64,000 bases of DNA, from assembly GCF_001420715.1 (NCBI RefSeq), contig NZ_LJJC01000004.1, forward strand, positions 124,149 to 188,148. Direction: 5' to 3'. Below are positions 40,773 through 49,998 of the stretch, in pieces. The position numbers and the translations under genes were made by a program. The first letter of the stretch is position 1. Each line of letters starts with the position of its first letter. Below the pieces are notes generated by a model, which was not told where the DNA came from, made no database searches, and worked only from the letters and a program-made list of their open reading frames with translations. Origin of the DNA: Heyndrickxia shackletonii. Lineage in GTDB: Bacteria; Bacillota; Bacilli; Bacillales; Bacillaceae_C.

Positions 40773-42239
40773 ATGATAAAAATAGTCATTGCCGATCATG
40801 ATGACTTTGAGGCAAAGGGAATACAGTGGCTGGTGGAGTCTTCTGTTTCCAATGTAAGTATAAAAGTGGCTACAAGTTTAAGCGAAACGATATTGGCACT
40901 TGAACAAGATCCCCCTGCCATATTGGTATATGATATGAATATTGGAAGTTCAGAATCCTTGACAAGACTATTGAAAATTCATGAGCCAGCTATGATTTGT
41001 TTGACGATGGAAGCAACCTATGAGACTGCTAAAAAAGCAATCGATATTGGAACAAAATACTTATTATTAAAGCCCTTTTCCCCTCAAGAGTTATTAAATT
41101 ATATAAATAATTTAATACGAGAGCAGCATCGTAAACGACAAAGAAATGCTATTCATCCTCATCCGGAAATAAAACAAGAGGTTATGTACGAAGAATTGTT
41201 TATGATGGTAAAAAAGCAAGCAAAATCATATGTGTTTATTGCTTTTCAGCCGGAAAATACCAGTACCATACCCACCTTGAATCAATTTTTAAAGGATTAC
41301 ATCTTTCCGGTTTCTCCTATTATATTTCCGTTGAGTGATATGCTGCTTTGTTTATTTAAGGATGCAGCAGATGTGAATTGGAGTGAAAGATGTAAACGAT
41401 TTATGCTTGATTGGGAACAGGAACAAAAAGAGCCTGTCTCTATTATTATCAATCATGATCAATACTCGGGGAGATCCATTCATGAAAGATATAGTCAAAC
41501 AAAAAAGATGACCGAGGTAACCTTTTTTATTGGATATCGGCAAGTACTGGAATTTGAAAGTCCATTGAAATGGGCTTTTATTGATCCCTTTTTGACACCG
41601 AGTGAACAGAAGCAATGGATAAGCTTTTTAAACGAAGGTAATAAAGAGGGAATATCTCAATTTTTAACGAGTGAATTTTTACAGTTTCATGAACCGTATC
41701 CCGACCCGGGGTTACTGCGGATTCGCTTAACAAGTATTCTTGCACAAATTCGCCGTCATATGAAATCTGCAAATCTAGATTCCAATTCATACGAGAAGGA
41801 GTACCTGGATATATTTGATACCATTCTATATAATCCTTTAATTTATCGTATTGTACAAAAGCTCATTATTTTCACTTCGAAACTGGTTGATGCTGTTCGC
41901 GAAAAAAGTAAAAGTGACCATCTGGAGCTTATTGATAAATGCCTCCATTATATGGAACTTCACTTTTGGAAACCTGAGTTTGATTTAAATGAATTGTCTC
42001 GTTATGTAGGAAGAAATTCTACTTATTTAAGTCATCTGTTTGTGGAAAAAACATCGAGCACATTCCGCGAAAGCTTAACACAATTAAGAATTAAAGAGGC
42101 GAAAAGATTACTGGAAGAAACGGAATTAGCCATTAAAGAGATTGCGTCGTTAACTGGCTTTCAAAATCAGCATTACTTTTCAAGAGTTTTTAAAAAAGTG
42201 GTAGGAAAAGCACCGAAGGAATATCGGATGGAACACTGA
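40773..42239 (+). CDS. Response regulator with AraC-type DNA-binding domain (YesN-like)
   Basis: A 488-aa protein. The receiver domain (1-115) has the acidic pair in ADHDD, phospho-acceptor Asp in LVYDMNIG and Lys in LLLKPF. A long linker domain follows, and the C-terminal AraC HTH is complete (FDLNELSRYVGRNSTYLSHLF, AIKEIASLTGFQNQHYFSRVFKK). No histidine kinase lies nearby, which is unusual for the YesM/YesN type. The next + strand genes are hutUIG, so a role in their control is possible but unproven. Confidence 0.92.
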   Translation: MIKIVIADHDDFEAKGIQWLVESSVSNVSIKVATSLSETILALEQDPPAILVYDMNIGSSESLTRLLKIHEPAMICLTMEATYETAKKAIDIGTKYLLLKPFSPQELLNYINNLIREQHRKRQRNAIHPHPEIKQEVMYEELFMMVKKQAKSYVFIAFQPENTSTIPTLNQFLKDYIFPVSPIIFPLSDMLLCLFKDAADVNWSERCKRFMLDWEQEQKEPVSIIINHDQYSGRSIHERYSQTKKMTEVTFFIGYRQVLEFESPLKWAFIDPFLTPSEQKQWISFLNEGNKEGISQFLTSEFLQFHEPYPDPGLLRIRLTSILAQIRRHMKSANLDSNSYEKEYLDIFDTILYNPLIYRIVQKLIIFTSKLVDAVREKSKSDHLELIDKCLHYMELHFWKPEFDLNELSRYVGRNSTYLSHLFVEKTSSTFRESLTQLRIKEAKRLLEETELAIKEIASLTGFQNQHYFSRVFKKVVGKAPKEYRMEH

Positions 42240-42278
42240 TAAGAAAAACAGGGCTGTTGCTAACAGCCCAGGAAATAT

Positions 42279-42623
42279 TTAAAAATAGTCCCACGTAAAA
42301 TCTACCGATAATATTCCAACGGGGTCTTCTATTATAGCAGGTAAAGGTTTAGTTGCAAGCTCCGGTTTACGAAAACAAGCAAGTTGCTCATAGTAACCGA
42401 ACATTCTGCAAATTTCTGGCCTTACATCATGAATACCGCATTTATCATTATCTAAATCATAAAATATACATGTTCCCAAAAGTCTGGTTTGATTTTCAAG
42501 ATTCGATCGCAGCTTTTTTGGCATGTTTTTAACCTTTCGTTTTATTTTTGTTAATTCTTTTCCCGTGATTGGGACAGGTCCACAACAAAGCCCTCTGCAT
42601 CCTTTGCAAGGTAATGTATCCAC
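42279..42623 (-). CDS. YkgJ-family cysteine-cluster protein
   Basis: A 114-aa protein with the N-terminal CKGCRGLCC cluster and later CIFYD, KCGIHDVRPEICRMFGY, the zinc/iron-chelating CxxCxxxCC...C...C pattern of the YkgJ family (PF03692-like). The GTG at 42623 has GGGAGGAG 7 nt upstream; the frame's TTG at 42638 lies before that site. A metal-binding role is assumed; the target is unknown. Confidence 0.85.
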   Translation of the reverse strand: MDTLPCKGCRGLCCGPVPITGKELTKIKRKVKNMPKKLRSNLENQTRLLGTCIFYDLDNDKCGIHDVRPEICRMFGYYEQLACFRKPELATKPLPAIIEDPVGILSVDFTWDYF

Positions 42624-42951
42624 ACTATCTCCTCCCAAAAAAACAAGTTAAAAGAAATTTATCATATAGTAAGCTAGTAATCAACGGGTAAATATTCTAT
42701 CATAACATAAAAATATTTATTTGTCAATATTTAATTGATTGCTCATTCCAAGAAAGTAAAAATTCGTTGTTAGATTGAATAAGTATAAAAATATAGATTA
42801 AGTATAAATAAATGAGCAATTTATTATAAAGATAGCCTAAAAAATGTTGAATAAATATAAGAAATCAAATATTTTTTAAAAACTTTCCTGAATATTTTAT
42901 TTATATAATAAGAGTAGGAAACAATCAAAAGTAGATTTGGAGGGCATAGAA
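42624..42951. other. AT-rich region upstream of the hut operon
   Basis: About 330 bases, close to 80% A+T. A TATAAT (42904-42909) lies about 40 bases before the hutU start, but no good -35 stands 17 nt upstream, suggesting an activated promoter. No HutP-type anti-terminator or clear CodY box was found. No ORF. Confidence 0.45.
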
Positions 42952-44619
42952 ATGAAAACGGATACAAAGAGAGAGGTTATTAATTACTCAGGCACTGAAT
43001 TACATGCAAAAGGTTGGGTTCAAGAAGCGGCATTACGTATGCTAATGAACAATTTAAATAAGGATGTGGCGGAGCGTCCTGAAGATTTAGTTGTGTATGG
43101 CGGGATCGGAAAAGCTGCCCGTAACTGGGATTGCTATGATGCGATTGTGAAAACATTACATGAGTTGGAATCGGATGAAACGCTTTTAGTTCAATCGGGT
43201 AAGCCTGTTGCTGTATTTAAAACACACACAGATGCACCGCGAGTATTAATTGCAAACTCCAACATTGTACCGGCATGGGCAAATTGGGATACCTTCCATG
43301 AGTTGGACAAAAAAGGCTTAATGATGTATGGCCAGATGACAGCTGGTAGCTGGATTTATATTGGCAGCCAAGGAATTGTTCAAGGAACATATGAAACATT
43401 TGCTGAAGCAGGAAAACAACATTTCGGCGGATCGTTAAAGCAAACTATTACGGTTACAGCGGGACTCGGCGGCATGGGCGGAGCACAACCACTTGCTGTA
43501 ACAATGGCAGAAGGAGTATGTATTGCGATAGAGGTAGATGAAACAAGAATTGATCGCCGTATAGAAACGCGTTATCTAGATACCAAAACGGATTCCTTAG
43601 AAGAAGCCATCCGTCTAGCGAAAGAAGCGAAAGCGGAAGGGAAAGCATTGTCTATTGGATTATTAGGGAATGCAGCTGAAATTTTACCAAAGATGATTGA
43701 GATTGGGTTCATTCCAGATGTGCTAACCGATCAAACCTCTGCACACGATCCATTAAATGGCTATGTTCCAGTTGGTTATAGCTTAGAAGCGGCAGCTGAA
43801 TTACGTAAGGAAAATCCAGTTGAATATGTGAAAAAATCCAAAGCTAGCATGGCAGAGCATGTGAAGGCAATGCTTGTCATGCAAGAAAAAGGTGCTGTTA
43901 CATTTGATTATGGAAACAATATTCGCCAAGTAGCAAAGGATGAAGGAGTAGAAAACGCTTTTAACTTCCCAGGCTTTGTTCCAGCATATATTCGTCCGCA
44001 ATTTTGCGAAGGAAAAGGTCCTTTCCGTTGGGTAGCATTATCAGGAGATCCTGAAGATATCTATAAAACAGATGAGGTTATCCTTCGTGAATTCAGCTAC
44101 AACACCCATTTATGTAACTGGATTAAGATGGCCCGTGAAAAGATTCAATTTCAAGGACTTCCGGCACGTATTTGCTGGTTAGGCTACGGAGAACGTGCTC
44201 GTTTCGGAAAAATCATAAATGATATGGTGGCAAGCGGAGAGTTAAAAGCTCCTATCGTAATCGGCCGCGACCATCTAGACTCCGGTTCCGTTGCTTCACC
44301 AAACCGTGAAACGGAAGGCATGAAGGATGGCAGTGATGCAGTAGCAGATTGGCCGATTTTGAATGCGATGATCAATGCGGTTGGTGGTGCAAGCTGGGTA
44401 TCTGTACACCATGGCGGCGGTGTTGGTATGGGATATTCGTTACATGCAGGGATGGTTATCGTTGCAGATGGTACAAAGGAAGCGGAAAAACGTCTTGAAC
44501 GCGTGCTAACAACAGACCCTGGAATGGGTGTTGTCCGTCATGTGGATGCAGGTTATGACTTAGCGATTAAAACAGCGGAGGAAAAAGGTATCCATATTCC
44601 AATGCTGCGTTCGAAATAA
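42952..44619 (+). CDS. hutU: Urocanate hydratase HutU
   Basis: A 555-aa enzyme with intact conserved blocks: [31 protein letters not shown] (NAD+ binding), [12 protein letters not shown], the active-site region with [14 protein letters not shown] and [15 protein letters not shown]. It converts urocanate to imidazolone propionate with tightly bound NAD+. The start is ATG 42952, with GGAGGGCATAGAA upstream. First gene of hutU-I-G; hutH is not present in the window. Confidence 0.97.
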   Translation: MKTDTKREVINYSGTELHAKGWVQEAALRMLMNNLNKDVAERPEDLVVYGGIGKAARNWDCYDAIVKTLHELESDETLLVQSGKPVAVFKTHTDAPRVLIANSNIVPAWANWDTFHELDKKGLMMYGQMTAGSWIYIGSQGIVQGTYETFAEAGKQHFGGSLKQTITVTAGLGGMGGAQPLAVTMAEGVCIAIEVDETRIDRRIETRYLDTKTDSLEEAIRLAKEAKAEGKALSIGLLGNAAEILPKMIEIGFIPDVLTDQTSAHDPLNGYVPVGYSLEAAAELRKENPVEYVKKSKASMAEHVKAMLVMQEKGAVTFDYGNNIRQVAKDEGVENAFNFPGFVPAYIRPQFCEGKGPFRWVALSGDPEDIYKTDEVILREFSYNTHLCNWIKMAREKIQFQGLPARICWLGYGERARFGKIINDMVASGELKAPIVIGRDHLDSGSVASPNRETEGMKDGSDAVADWPILNAMINAVGGASWVSVHHGGGVGMGYSLHAGMVIVADGTKEAEKRLERVLTTDPGMGVVRHVDAGYDLAIKTAEEKGIHIPMLRSK

Positions 44620-44639
44620 TTTTAGCGGAGGTACCACAA

Positions 44640-45917
44640 ATGTCTGAAAAACCAATTTTTATCCAACATGCAAATGAATTGATTACGGTAAAAGGCGGTT
44701 CGGAAAAGCCTTTAACAAAAGAGGCGATGAACGAGCTTCATATACTCCAGGATGGAGCACTTTGGTTAGAGGATGGGAAGATTCAAGCTGTTGGGAAGAC
44801 GGAAGAACTGAACGAGAAGTACTCCAGTCGTATTTCGGAAGCAACAGTAGTTGATGCGAGTGGAAAAATTGTGATGCCGGGTCTTGTTGACCCGCATACA
44901 CATCTTGTTTATGCGGGAAGTCGTGAAAATGAATTTAATATGCGCTTAAATGGTGCGACCTATATGGAAATCATGAATAATGGCGGCGGTATTCATGCTA
45001 CTACATCGAGGACTCGTTCGGCTTCACCAGAGGAGCTTTATTCGGAAAGTATGAAGCGCCTGGATTCCTTTTTAAAGCACGGCGTAACAACAGTTGAGGC
45101 AAAAAGCGGATACGGGCTTGATTGGGAAACAGAGAAAAAACAGCTGGAAGTAGCAAAACGTTTAAATGATGATCACGTGATCGATGTTGTTCGCACATTT
45201 ATGGGAGCTCATGCAGTTCCAGGAGAATATAAGGAAAACCCGGATGAATTTGTGAGAATCGTAATCGAAGAGATGCTTCCTCTAGTTGCTGCTGATAGTT
45301 TAGCAGAGTTTAATGACGTTTTTTGCGAAAGAGGCGTTTTTACACCTGAACAAAGCCGTTTGATATTGGAAGCTGGTAAAAAGCACGGGCTTATTCCGAA
45401 GATTCATGCCGATGAAATTGAGCCATACGAAGGGGCAGAATTAGCGGCAGAGGTAGGAGCTATTTCTGCTGATCATTTGTTAAGGGCATCTGACCAAGGC
45501 ATTAAAAGAATGGCGGAACAAGGGGTAATTGGGGTATTACTGCCGGGTACGGCGTTCTTCTTAATGGCGGATTCTGCACGGGGACGGAAAATGATTGATG
45601 AAGGTGTTCCGGTTGCGCTATCAACAGATTGTAACCCTGGTTCATCCCCGACCACTTCTTTGCCTTTTATTATGAATCTGGCATGCATGAAAATGGGAAT
45701 GACTCCTGCAGAAGCTATTACGGCAACTACTATAAATGCTGCGCATGCAATCAATCGCTCGAAAGAAATTGGCAGTTTAGAAGTTGGCAAGAAAGCGGAT
45801 GTTGTCATTATGAATGTGCCAAATTATATGCAGCTGCAATATCATTATGGAATGAATCATACAGATACCGTTATTAAGTCCGGAAAAATCGTGGTAGAGA
45901 GTGGTCAGCTATGTTAA
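44640..45917 (+). CDS. hutI: Imidazolonepropionase HutI
   Basis: A 425-aa amidohydrolase. DPHTHLVYAGSRENEF carries the metal-binding HxH, and later come KSGYGLD, HADEIEPYEGAELA, SADHLL and STDCNPGSSPT with the catalytic Asp. It hydrolyses imidazolone propionate to N-formimino-L-glutamate. GCGGAGG precedes the ATG, 20 nt after hutU. It overlaps hutG by 7 nt. Confidence 0.97.
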   Translation: MSEKPIFIQHANELITVKGGSEKPLTKEAMNELHILQDGALWLEDGKIQAVGKTEELNEKYSSRISEATVVDASGKIVMPGLVDPHTHLVYAGSRENEFNMRLNGATYMEIMNNGGGIHATTSRTRSASPEELYSESMKRLDSFLKHGVTTVEAKSGYGLDWETEKKQLEVAKRLNDDHVIDVVRTFMGAHAVPGEYKENPDEFVRIVIEEMLPLVAADSLAEFNDVFCERGVFTPEQSRLILEAGKKHGLIPKIHADEIEPYEGAELAAEVGAISADHLLRASDQGIKRMAEQGVIGVLLPGTAFFLMADSARGRKMIDEGVPVALSTDCNPGSSPTTSLPFIMNLACMKMGMTPAEAITATTINAAHAINRSKEIGSLEVGKKADVVIMNVPNYMQLQYHYGMNHTDTVIKSGKIVVESGQLC

Positions 45918-46912
45918 ATAAAATAAGTGAATTACCGATCGAAACTCCAGCTTTTTCTTGGAAAAAGGCCGTTTGGGGGCAGGATTTAAAGGTGAATGAA
46001 TGGATTCAATCTATTCACCATTTAAATGAAGAGGAAGGGGGAAAGCACTGGGATGCAGTAATGATGGGAGTTCCAATTTCCAGATCATCGATTAGTGCAT
46101 CCGGTGCATCTGAATTTCCGGAGAGTTTTAGACGCGCTTGGAAAGGGTTCAATACGTATAATCTTGATGAAGAAGTGGATTTAAGGGAATTGTCCGTTGT
46201 CGATGTCGGTGATGTGAAAATGCACTTCACAGATATCCTATTAAGCCACCAAAATATTAAAGACGCTTTCCATGGGCTAACAAAGGAATTTTCAGGTTCC
46301 ATCCCAGTTAGCATCGGTGGAGATCACTCGATTACCGCGATGCTTGTGAAAGGCTGGAAGGAAACCTATCCTAATGAGGAAATCGGGATCTTACAGTTTG
46401 ATACTCATTTTGATTTACGTGATTTAAAGGACCATGGTCCAACAAACGGGACACCAATCCGTAACTTGATTGAAAGCGGAACAATCAAGGGAGAAAATGT
46501 ATTTAATATTGGTTTACACGGTTTCTTTAATGCACCATCATTAGTGGAATGTGCAAAGGAATATGGCGTGAATTACATTACATTAAAGAAAGTGCGAAAA
46601 AATGGTGTGAAAGAAACGGTTGAGCAAGCGCTGCATACTTTAGCGGGGAAAGTAGACCGCATTTATCTGACTTGTGATATGGATGTCTTAGATATTGCTT
46701 ATGCACCGGGTGTCCCAGCCTCCACACCCGGTGGAATGAGGACAGATGAACTGTTTGAGGCAGTCTATACTGCTGGTCTTCATCCAAAAGTTGGAGCTAT
46801 GGATATTGTTTGCTTGGATCCAATGCGGGACGGAGTCGTACAACCTACTGTAAAAGCCGGAACACATGTGTTTTTGTCGTTTATGACTGGATTAGCTATG
46901 CGGAAGAAATAG
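45911..46912 (+). CDS. hutG: Formimidoylglutamase HutG
   Basis: A 333-aa ureohydrolase of the arginase family. The Mn2+ ligands appear in SIGGDHSITA, LQFDTHFDLRD and TCDMDVLDIAYAPG. It cleaves formimino-glutamate to glutamate and formamide, the last step of histidine use. Translationally coupled to hutI. No hutM permease follows; a terminator does. Confidence 0.96.
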   Translation: MLNKISELPIETPAFSWKKAVWGQDLKVNEWIQSIHHLNEEEGGKHWDAVMMGVPISRSSISASGASEFPESFRRAWKGFNTYNLDEEVDLRELSVVDVGDVKMHFTDILLSHQNIKDAFHGLTKEFSGSIPVSIGGDHSITAMLVKGWKETYPNEEIGILQFDTHFDLRDLKDHGPTNGTPIRNLIESGTIKGENVFNIGLHGFFNAPSLVECAKEYGVNYITLKKVRKNGVKETVEQALHTLAGKVDRIYLTCDMDVLDIAYAPGVPASTPGGMRTDELFEAVYTAGLHPKVGAMDIVCLDPMRDGVVQPTVKAGTHVFLSFMTGLAMRKK

Positions 46913-46929
46913 GACATATAAAACAATGG

Positions 46930-46965
46930 AAAGGTCTAATTCCAATACGGATTTAGGCCTTTTTA
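46930..46965 (+). terminator. Terminator of the hut operon
   Basis: AAAGGTCTAA-(12 nt)-TTTAGGCCTTTTTA, one G-U pair. Confidence 0.85.
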
Positions 46966-47341
46966 CTGCTGTTTTATATAGATATATAGAAAGAGGGATT
47001 TTTAGAATGGGGCCATCTTGTAAAAGGGCCTTATTTTTCTGTTTAAGCCGTTTTAGAGGGAATTGATAGAATTCCCTATTAAAACAGATTTTTAAAGCCT
47101 GTATAGTACCTTAAAACGCGCTGAAAAACGTCAAAAAACCTTATTAAATAGCGGTTTTTGGTGTAAAAATATGCTATAATAATAGAAGGGATACATCAAT
47201 GAATGATAAGGATGAATAATAGTAGTTCCTTTATTAATGAACATTACTAATAAGGGAAGGAGGGAACTTCTGCATTTTTATATTACCATAAAAAGTAAAA
47301 TATGCAAATGAATGGAATATATTGATAAGTGAGGTTGAGCT
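46966..47341. other. Intergenic region with hairpins ahead of the TauE/SafE gene
   Basis: GTTTTAGAGGGAATT (47050-47064) and AATTCCCTATTAAAAC (47070-47085) form an imperfect stem. A TATAAT at about 47176 may be a -10. A second stem TTCCTTTATTA / TAATAAGGGAA lies at about 47229-47262, after which AGGAGGGAACT follows. This leader could fold, but no known riboswitch or T-box signature is present. Confidence 0.4.
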
Positions 47342-48097
47342 ATGTCAATAAATATTATGATTTTAATTATCGCTGCTGTTTTTATTGGTGCCTTGATGAG
47401 AACTATGTTCGGGTTCGGGGAAGCAATCGTTAGTATGCCGCTGCTTGCACTACTGCCAATTTCATTAAATACATCTGTTTCCCTGATTGGATTGGCTGGA
47501 CTTACTGTTGCTGCTTTAACCGTTGCCAGCGGATGGCGTCATATAGAACGGCCAGTCCTAATTAGACTCGCAATTACCACGGTGATTGGAATCCCGATAG
47601 GTCTGCTCATGCTCAGGTTTACACCGGCAAATGTCATTACAACTGGACTAGGCGTTTTCCTAATAGCTTACGGATGTTACTCGATATTAAAGAAAAAGCT
47701 TTTAAAAGGGCTGGATCGTCCATTACTAAATGCGGGAGGCTGGGTTTTACCATTTGGATTTGCTTCTGGTGCCCTTGGCAGTGCCTATAACTTCAATGGT
47801 GTACCGGTTGTTATATATGGAACATTACGCCGTTGGAATCCAGAGCGTTTCAGAGGAACATTGCAGGCTCATTTTTTGATATCTGGCGTACTGGTTGTAT
47901 CCGGGCATGCTTTGGGCGGCTTATGGACGAAGGATTTGTTAACTCTGTATGCTTTCTCTATTCCGGCAATATTGTTAGCTATTATAATAGGAAAATATTT
48001 TAATAAAAAAATCCCAGCTGCGAAATTTGAAAACTCTTTATTTATCATCATAGTTGCGCTAGGGATATTGCTGCTTTTTCCGCATGGTAGGTACTGA
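47342..48097 (+). CDS. TauE/SafE-family membrane permease
   Basis: A 251-aa, eight-helix protein of the TauE/SafE (sulfite/organosulfonate exporter) family. It shows the first-repeat start RTMFGFGEAIVSMPLLALL and second-repeat GSAYNFNGVPVVIYG. Most members export sulfite, sulfoacetate or other small anions; the substrate is unknown. GTGAGGTTGAG precedes the ATG. Alone, followed by the palindromic element. Confidence 0.9.
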   Translation: MSINIMILIIAAVFIGALMRTMFGFGEAIVSMPLLALLPISLNTSVSLIGLAGLTVAALTVASGWRHIERPVLIRLAITTVIGIPIGLLMLRFTPANVITTGLGVFLIAYGCYSILKKKLLKGLDRPLLNAGGWVLPFGFASGALGSAYNFNGVPVVIYGTLRRWNPERFRGTLQAHFLISGVLVVSGHALGGLWTKDLLTLYAFSIPAILLAIIIGKYFNKKIPAAKFENSLFIIIVALGILLLFPHGRY

Positions 48098-48119
48098 AGT
48101 ACGTGAAGAAAATCGGTAA

Positions 48120-48300
48120 GCGGACAATGGATCCGTTATTTTATTAAAATGCCGCTAATTTAAGGGTTAAGCGGACACAGATTCCGTTATTTAATTAAAT
48201 ACACAGGAAAATCACTGTTTTTTAGTAGAATAACGGAACCTATGTCCGCGAACAGTAAGAATTATCTCGTTTTGTCCATAATAACGGAACTGGTGTCCGC
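48120..48300. repeat. Dispersed four-arm palindromic element, copy 2
   Basis: Arms: GCGGACAATGGATCCGTTAT (48120-48139), GCGGACACAGATTCCGTTAT (48171-48190), then inverted ATAACGGAACCTATGTCCGC (48230-48249) and ATAACGGAACTGGTGTCCGC (48281-48300). Centre spacings are 51, 59 and 51 nt and spacers 31, 39 and 31 nt, identical to copy 1 at 33295-33475. A mobile palindromic (REP/MITE-like) origin is likely. The copy lies between the TauE gene and the ECF sigma promoter. Confidence 0.88.
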
Positions 48301-48399
48301 CAAGCGCGAAATGAAATTATTAATTGCTGTATTGTTCTTTTATTTGCTTATTGCTTTATTCATTGATTTTTCCTCTTTTACAAAAAGTTATAATAAAAA

Positions 48400-48425
48400 T
48401 GAAATCTCCAACGCTCAAGACCGTC
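48400..48425 (+). promoter_or_regulatory. ECF-sigma-type autoregulatory promoter
   Basis: TGAAAT (48400-48405), 16 nt, then CGTC (48422-48425) match the TGAAAC-N16-CGTC form used by SigX/SigW/SigM-like factors. It lies just before the ECF sigma gene. Confidence 0.7.
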
Positions 48426-48461
48426 TAATTATAAATAGTGTTTTGGAAGGGAGGACCTTCA

Positions 48462-48986
48462 GTGGATAAGGAACGAATAATAGAAGATTTATTCCGAAAG
48501 TACAACTCCTATATTTATCATTTCCTAGTTTATTACACGCAAAGCACAGATGTTGAGGACCTTGTTCAGGAGAGTTTTTTAAAAGCGTTAAAAGGTATTC
48601 AACAATTTGAAGGCAGGGCAGATCCGAAAACATGGCTTGTTTCCATTGCCCGACGTGTTGCCATTGATCATCACCGCAGAAAGCAAAAGCTACCTCACCT
48701 ACCAGACAACATGTTACAACTTATCCCATCTAATCAACTGCACCTAGAGGAGTATTTAATCCGTCAAGAAGAAATCCAACTAATCTACAAGGCAATAAAC
48801 GAATTGAAAAAGAAGGACCGAGACGTTCTGATTTTAAGAGGAATCATGGATCTATCGGTATCAGAAACAGCTGAAGTATTGGGCTGGACGAAGAATAAAG
48901 TAAATTTGACATTACACCGCGCATTAAAAAAGCTTCAACTGCAATCAAAAGAATGGAAGGAGGAGCGGGATTATGGAATTCAATAA
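48462..48986 (+). CDS. ECF-family RNA polymerase sigma factor
   Basis: A 174-aa sigma-70 ECF factor. Region 2 is YIYHFLVYYTQSTDVEDLVQESFLKAL with the WLVSIARRVAIDHHRR -10 recognition helix, and region 4 is LKKKDRDVLILRGIMDLSVSETAEVLGWTKNKVNLTLHRALKKL. The start is GTG 48462, with GGGAGG 7 nt upstream. It overlaps the next gene by 14 nt and carries its own type of promoter upstream. It most resembles SigX/SigM-like envelope-stress factors. Confidence 0.94.
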   Translation: MDKERIIEDLFRKYNSYIYHFLVYYTQSTDVEDLVQESFLKALKGIQQFEGRADPKTWLVSIARRVAIDHHRRKQKLPHLPDNMLQLIPSNQLHLEEYLIRQEEIQLIYKAINELKKKDRDVLILRGIMDLSVSETAEVLGWTKNKVNLTLHRALKKLQLQSKEWKEERDYGIQ

Positions 48987-49926
48987 GGAGGAGGAATATA
49001 AGCTCTCCCTATTACGGTCCATGCCAAAGCAGCAATTACAGCCTGTCCAACAAGAAAAAATCCTCCATCAATTGCGTCTTGCTGCGAGAGTGAATAAAAG
49101 AGACCTTGATTATAGCGGCATTTTCAGAAAGCTAGCCGTTGCAGTTGCAATATGTCTAGTTGTTTTCATCCCTATTTTGTTAATAGTATCCCACCACCCG
49201 ACTAAGCCCGCTCATACACCGAAACCAATCCAAAAGGAACATTGGCAGGTAAGTCCAACGTTTGATCTGTTGGATCGTGATGGCTCTATTGTGTATAAAA
49301 ATCGGGTACGCGGAATCAAAGGGAAAATCGGTTTTCTGGATACTGAATTTATTGCAAAAGACCCGCGGGCAGGAGCCAAAATGTTTTGGTATGTTTGGGG
49401 TGACCCGGACAAATTGATAAACAAGGAATTAAAAGCAACAGCCACACATGAGGGAACAGGTGAAAAATTCGTCGTCAACGAAACAGAAATTCAAGGGCCG
49501 GTGTATGGAGAAGATGCAAGTGCATTGACTACCTTTAAGCCCTTTCCTAAAAAGGGTTTGTGGAAAATCGATGTTTCCATCGATGGTCATCCATACGGAT
49601 CTATCGTAGTGAATGTGAAAGCACCTAATATTACGACAAAAACGTCACAATTTAATTTATCAAGAGATGATGTGAAAGTTGGATTATCAAAGGATATTAG
49701 CTTAGAAGTGAAAGGTGAGAAAAAGGAATCCATCATCAATGTGGAAGCCTCCTATATAAAGGATAAAAATCATATGTTAAGTTTTCCTTATATTCAGTAT
49801 GCCCCCTTCAACTATTCAAACGGAGACACCTATACAGAATACATGGGGAAACTTAAACTTGATAAACCAGGCATGTGGAAAATCACCGTCCTTGGGGAGA
49901 GTACGATTGTGGATGTGAAGAATTAA
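48973..49926 (+). CDS. Probable anti-sigma factor / DUF4871-like extracytoplasmic protein (317 aa)
   Basis: Residues 1-48 are cytoplasmic and charged, one membrane helix follows (about 50-72, LAVAVAICLVVFIPILLIV), and then ~240 extracytoplasmic residues with two Ig-like or beta-sandwich halves (WQVSPTFDLLDRDGS..., ending WKITVLGESTIVDV). The 14-nt overlap with the sigma gene and the one-pass topology are typical of anti-sigma factors. The outer part resembles YhfM/DUF4871 proteins. I see no classical zinc anti-sigma HxxxCxxC motif. Confidence 0.75.
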   Translation: MEFNKEEEYKLSLLRSMPKQQLQPVQQEKILHQLRLAARVNKRDLDYSGIFRKLAVAVAICLVVFIPILLIVSHHPTKPAHTPKPIQKEHWQVSPTFDLLDRDGSIVYKNRVRGIKGKIGFLDTEFIAKDPRAGAKMFWYVWGDPDKLINKELKATATHEGTGEKFVVNETEIQGPVYGEDASALTTFKPFPKKGLWKIDVSIDGHPYGSIVVNVKAPNITTKTSQFNLSRDDVKVGLSKDISLEVKGEKKESIINVEASYIKDKNHMLSFPYIQYAPFNYSNGDTYTEYMGKLKLDKPGMWKITVLGESTIVDVKN

Positions 49927-49998
49927 GAAGGTTTTTTACAGTTATTGTCCCTTGTGTTAAAGTAACTTTAAGACAATTTTGACAAAGGGAGTAGTTTG

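Noticed and set aside
42640-42951. CodY box upstream of hutU (CTTTCCTGAATATTTT)
   Set aside because: It needs a one-base insertion to match AATTTTCWGAAAATT; too weak in an 80% A+T region.
47222-47290. T-box-like leader before the TauE gene (GATAAGGATGAATAATAGTA, AGGAGGGAACT)
   Set aside because: The conserved AGGGTGGNACCGCG block and a terminator are absent; only a simple hairpin is seen.
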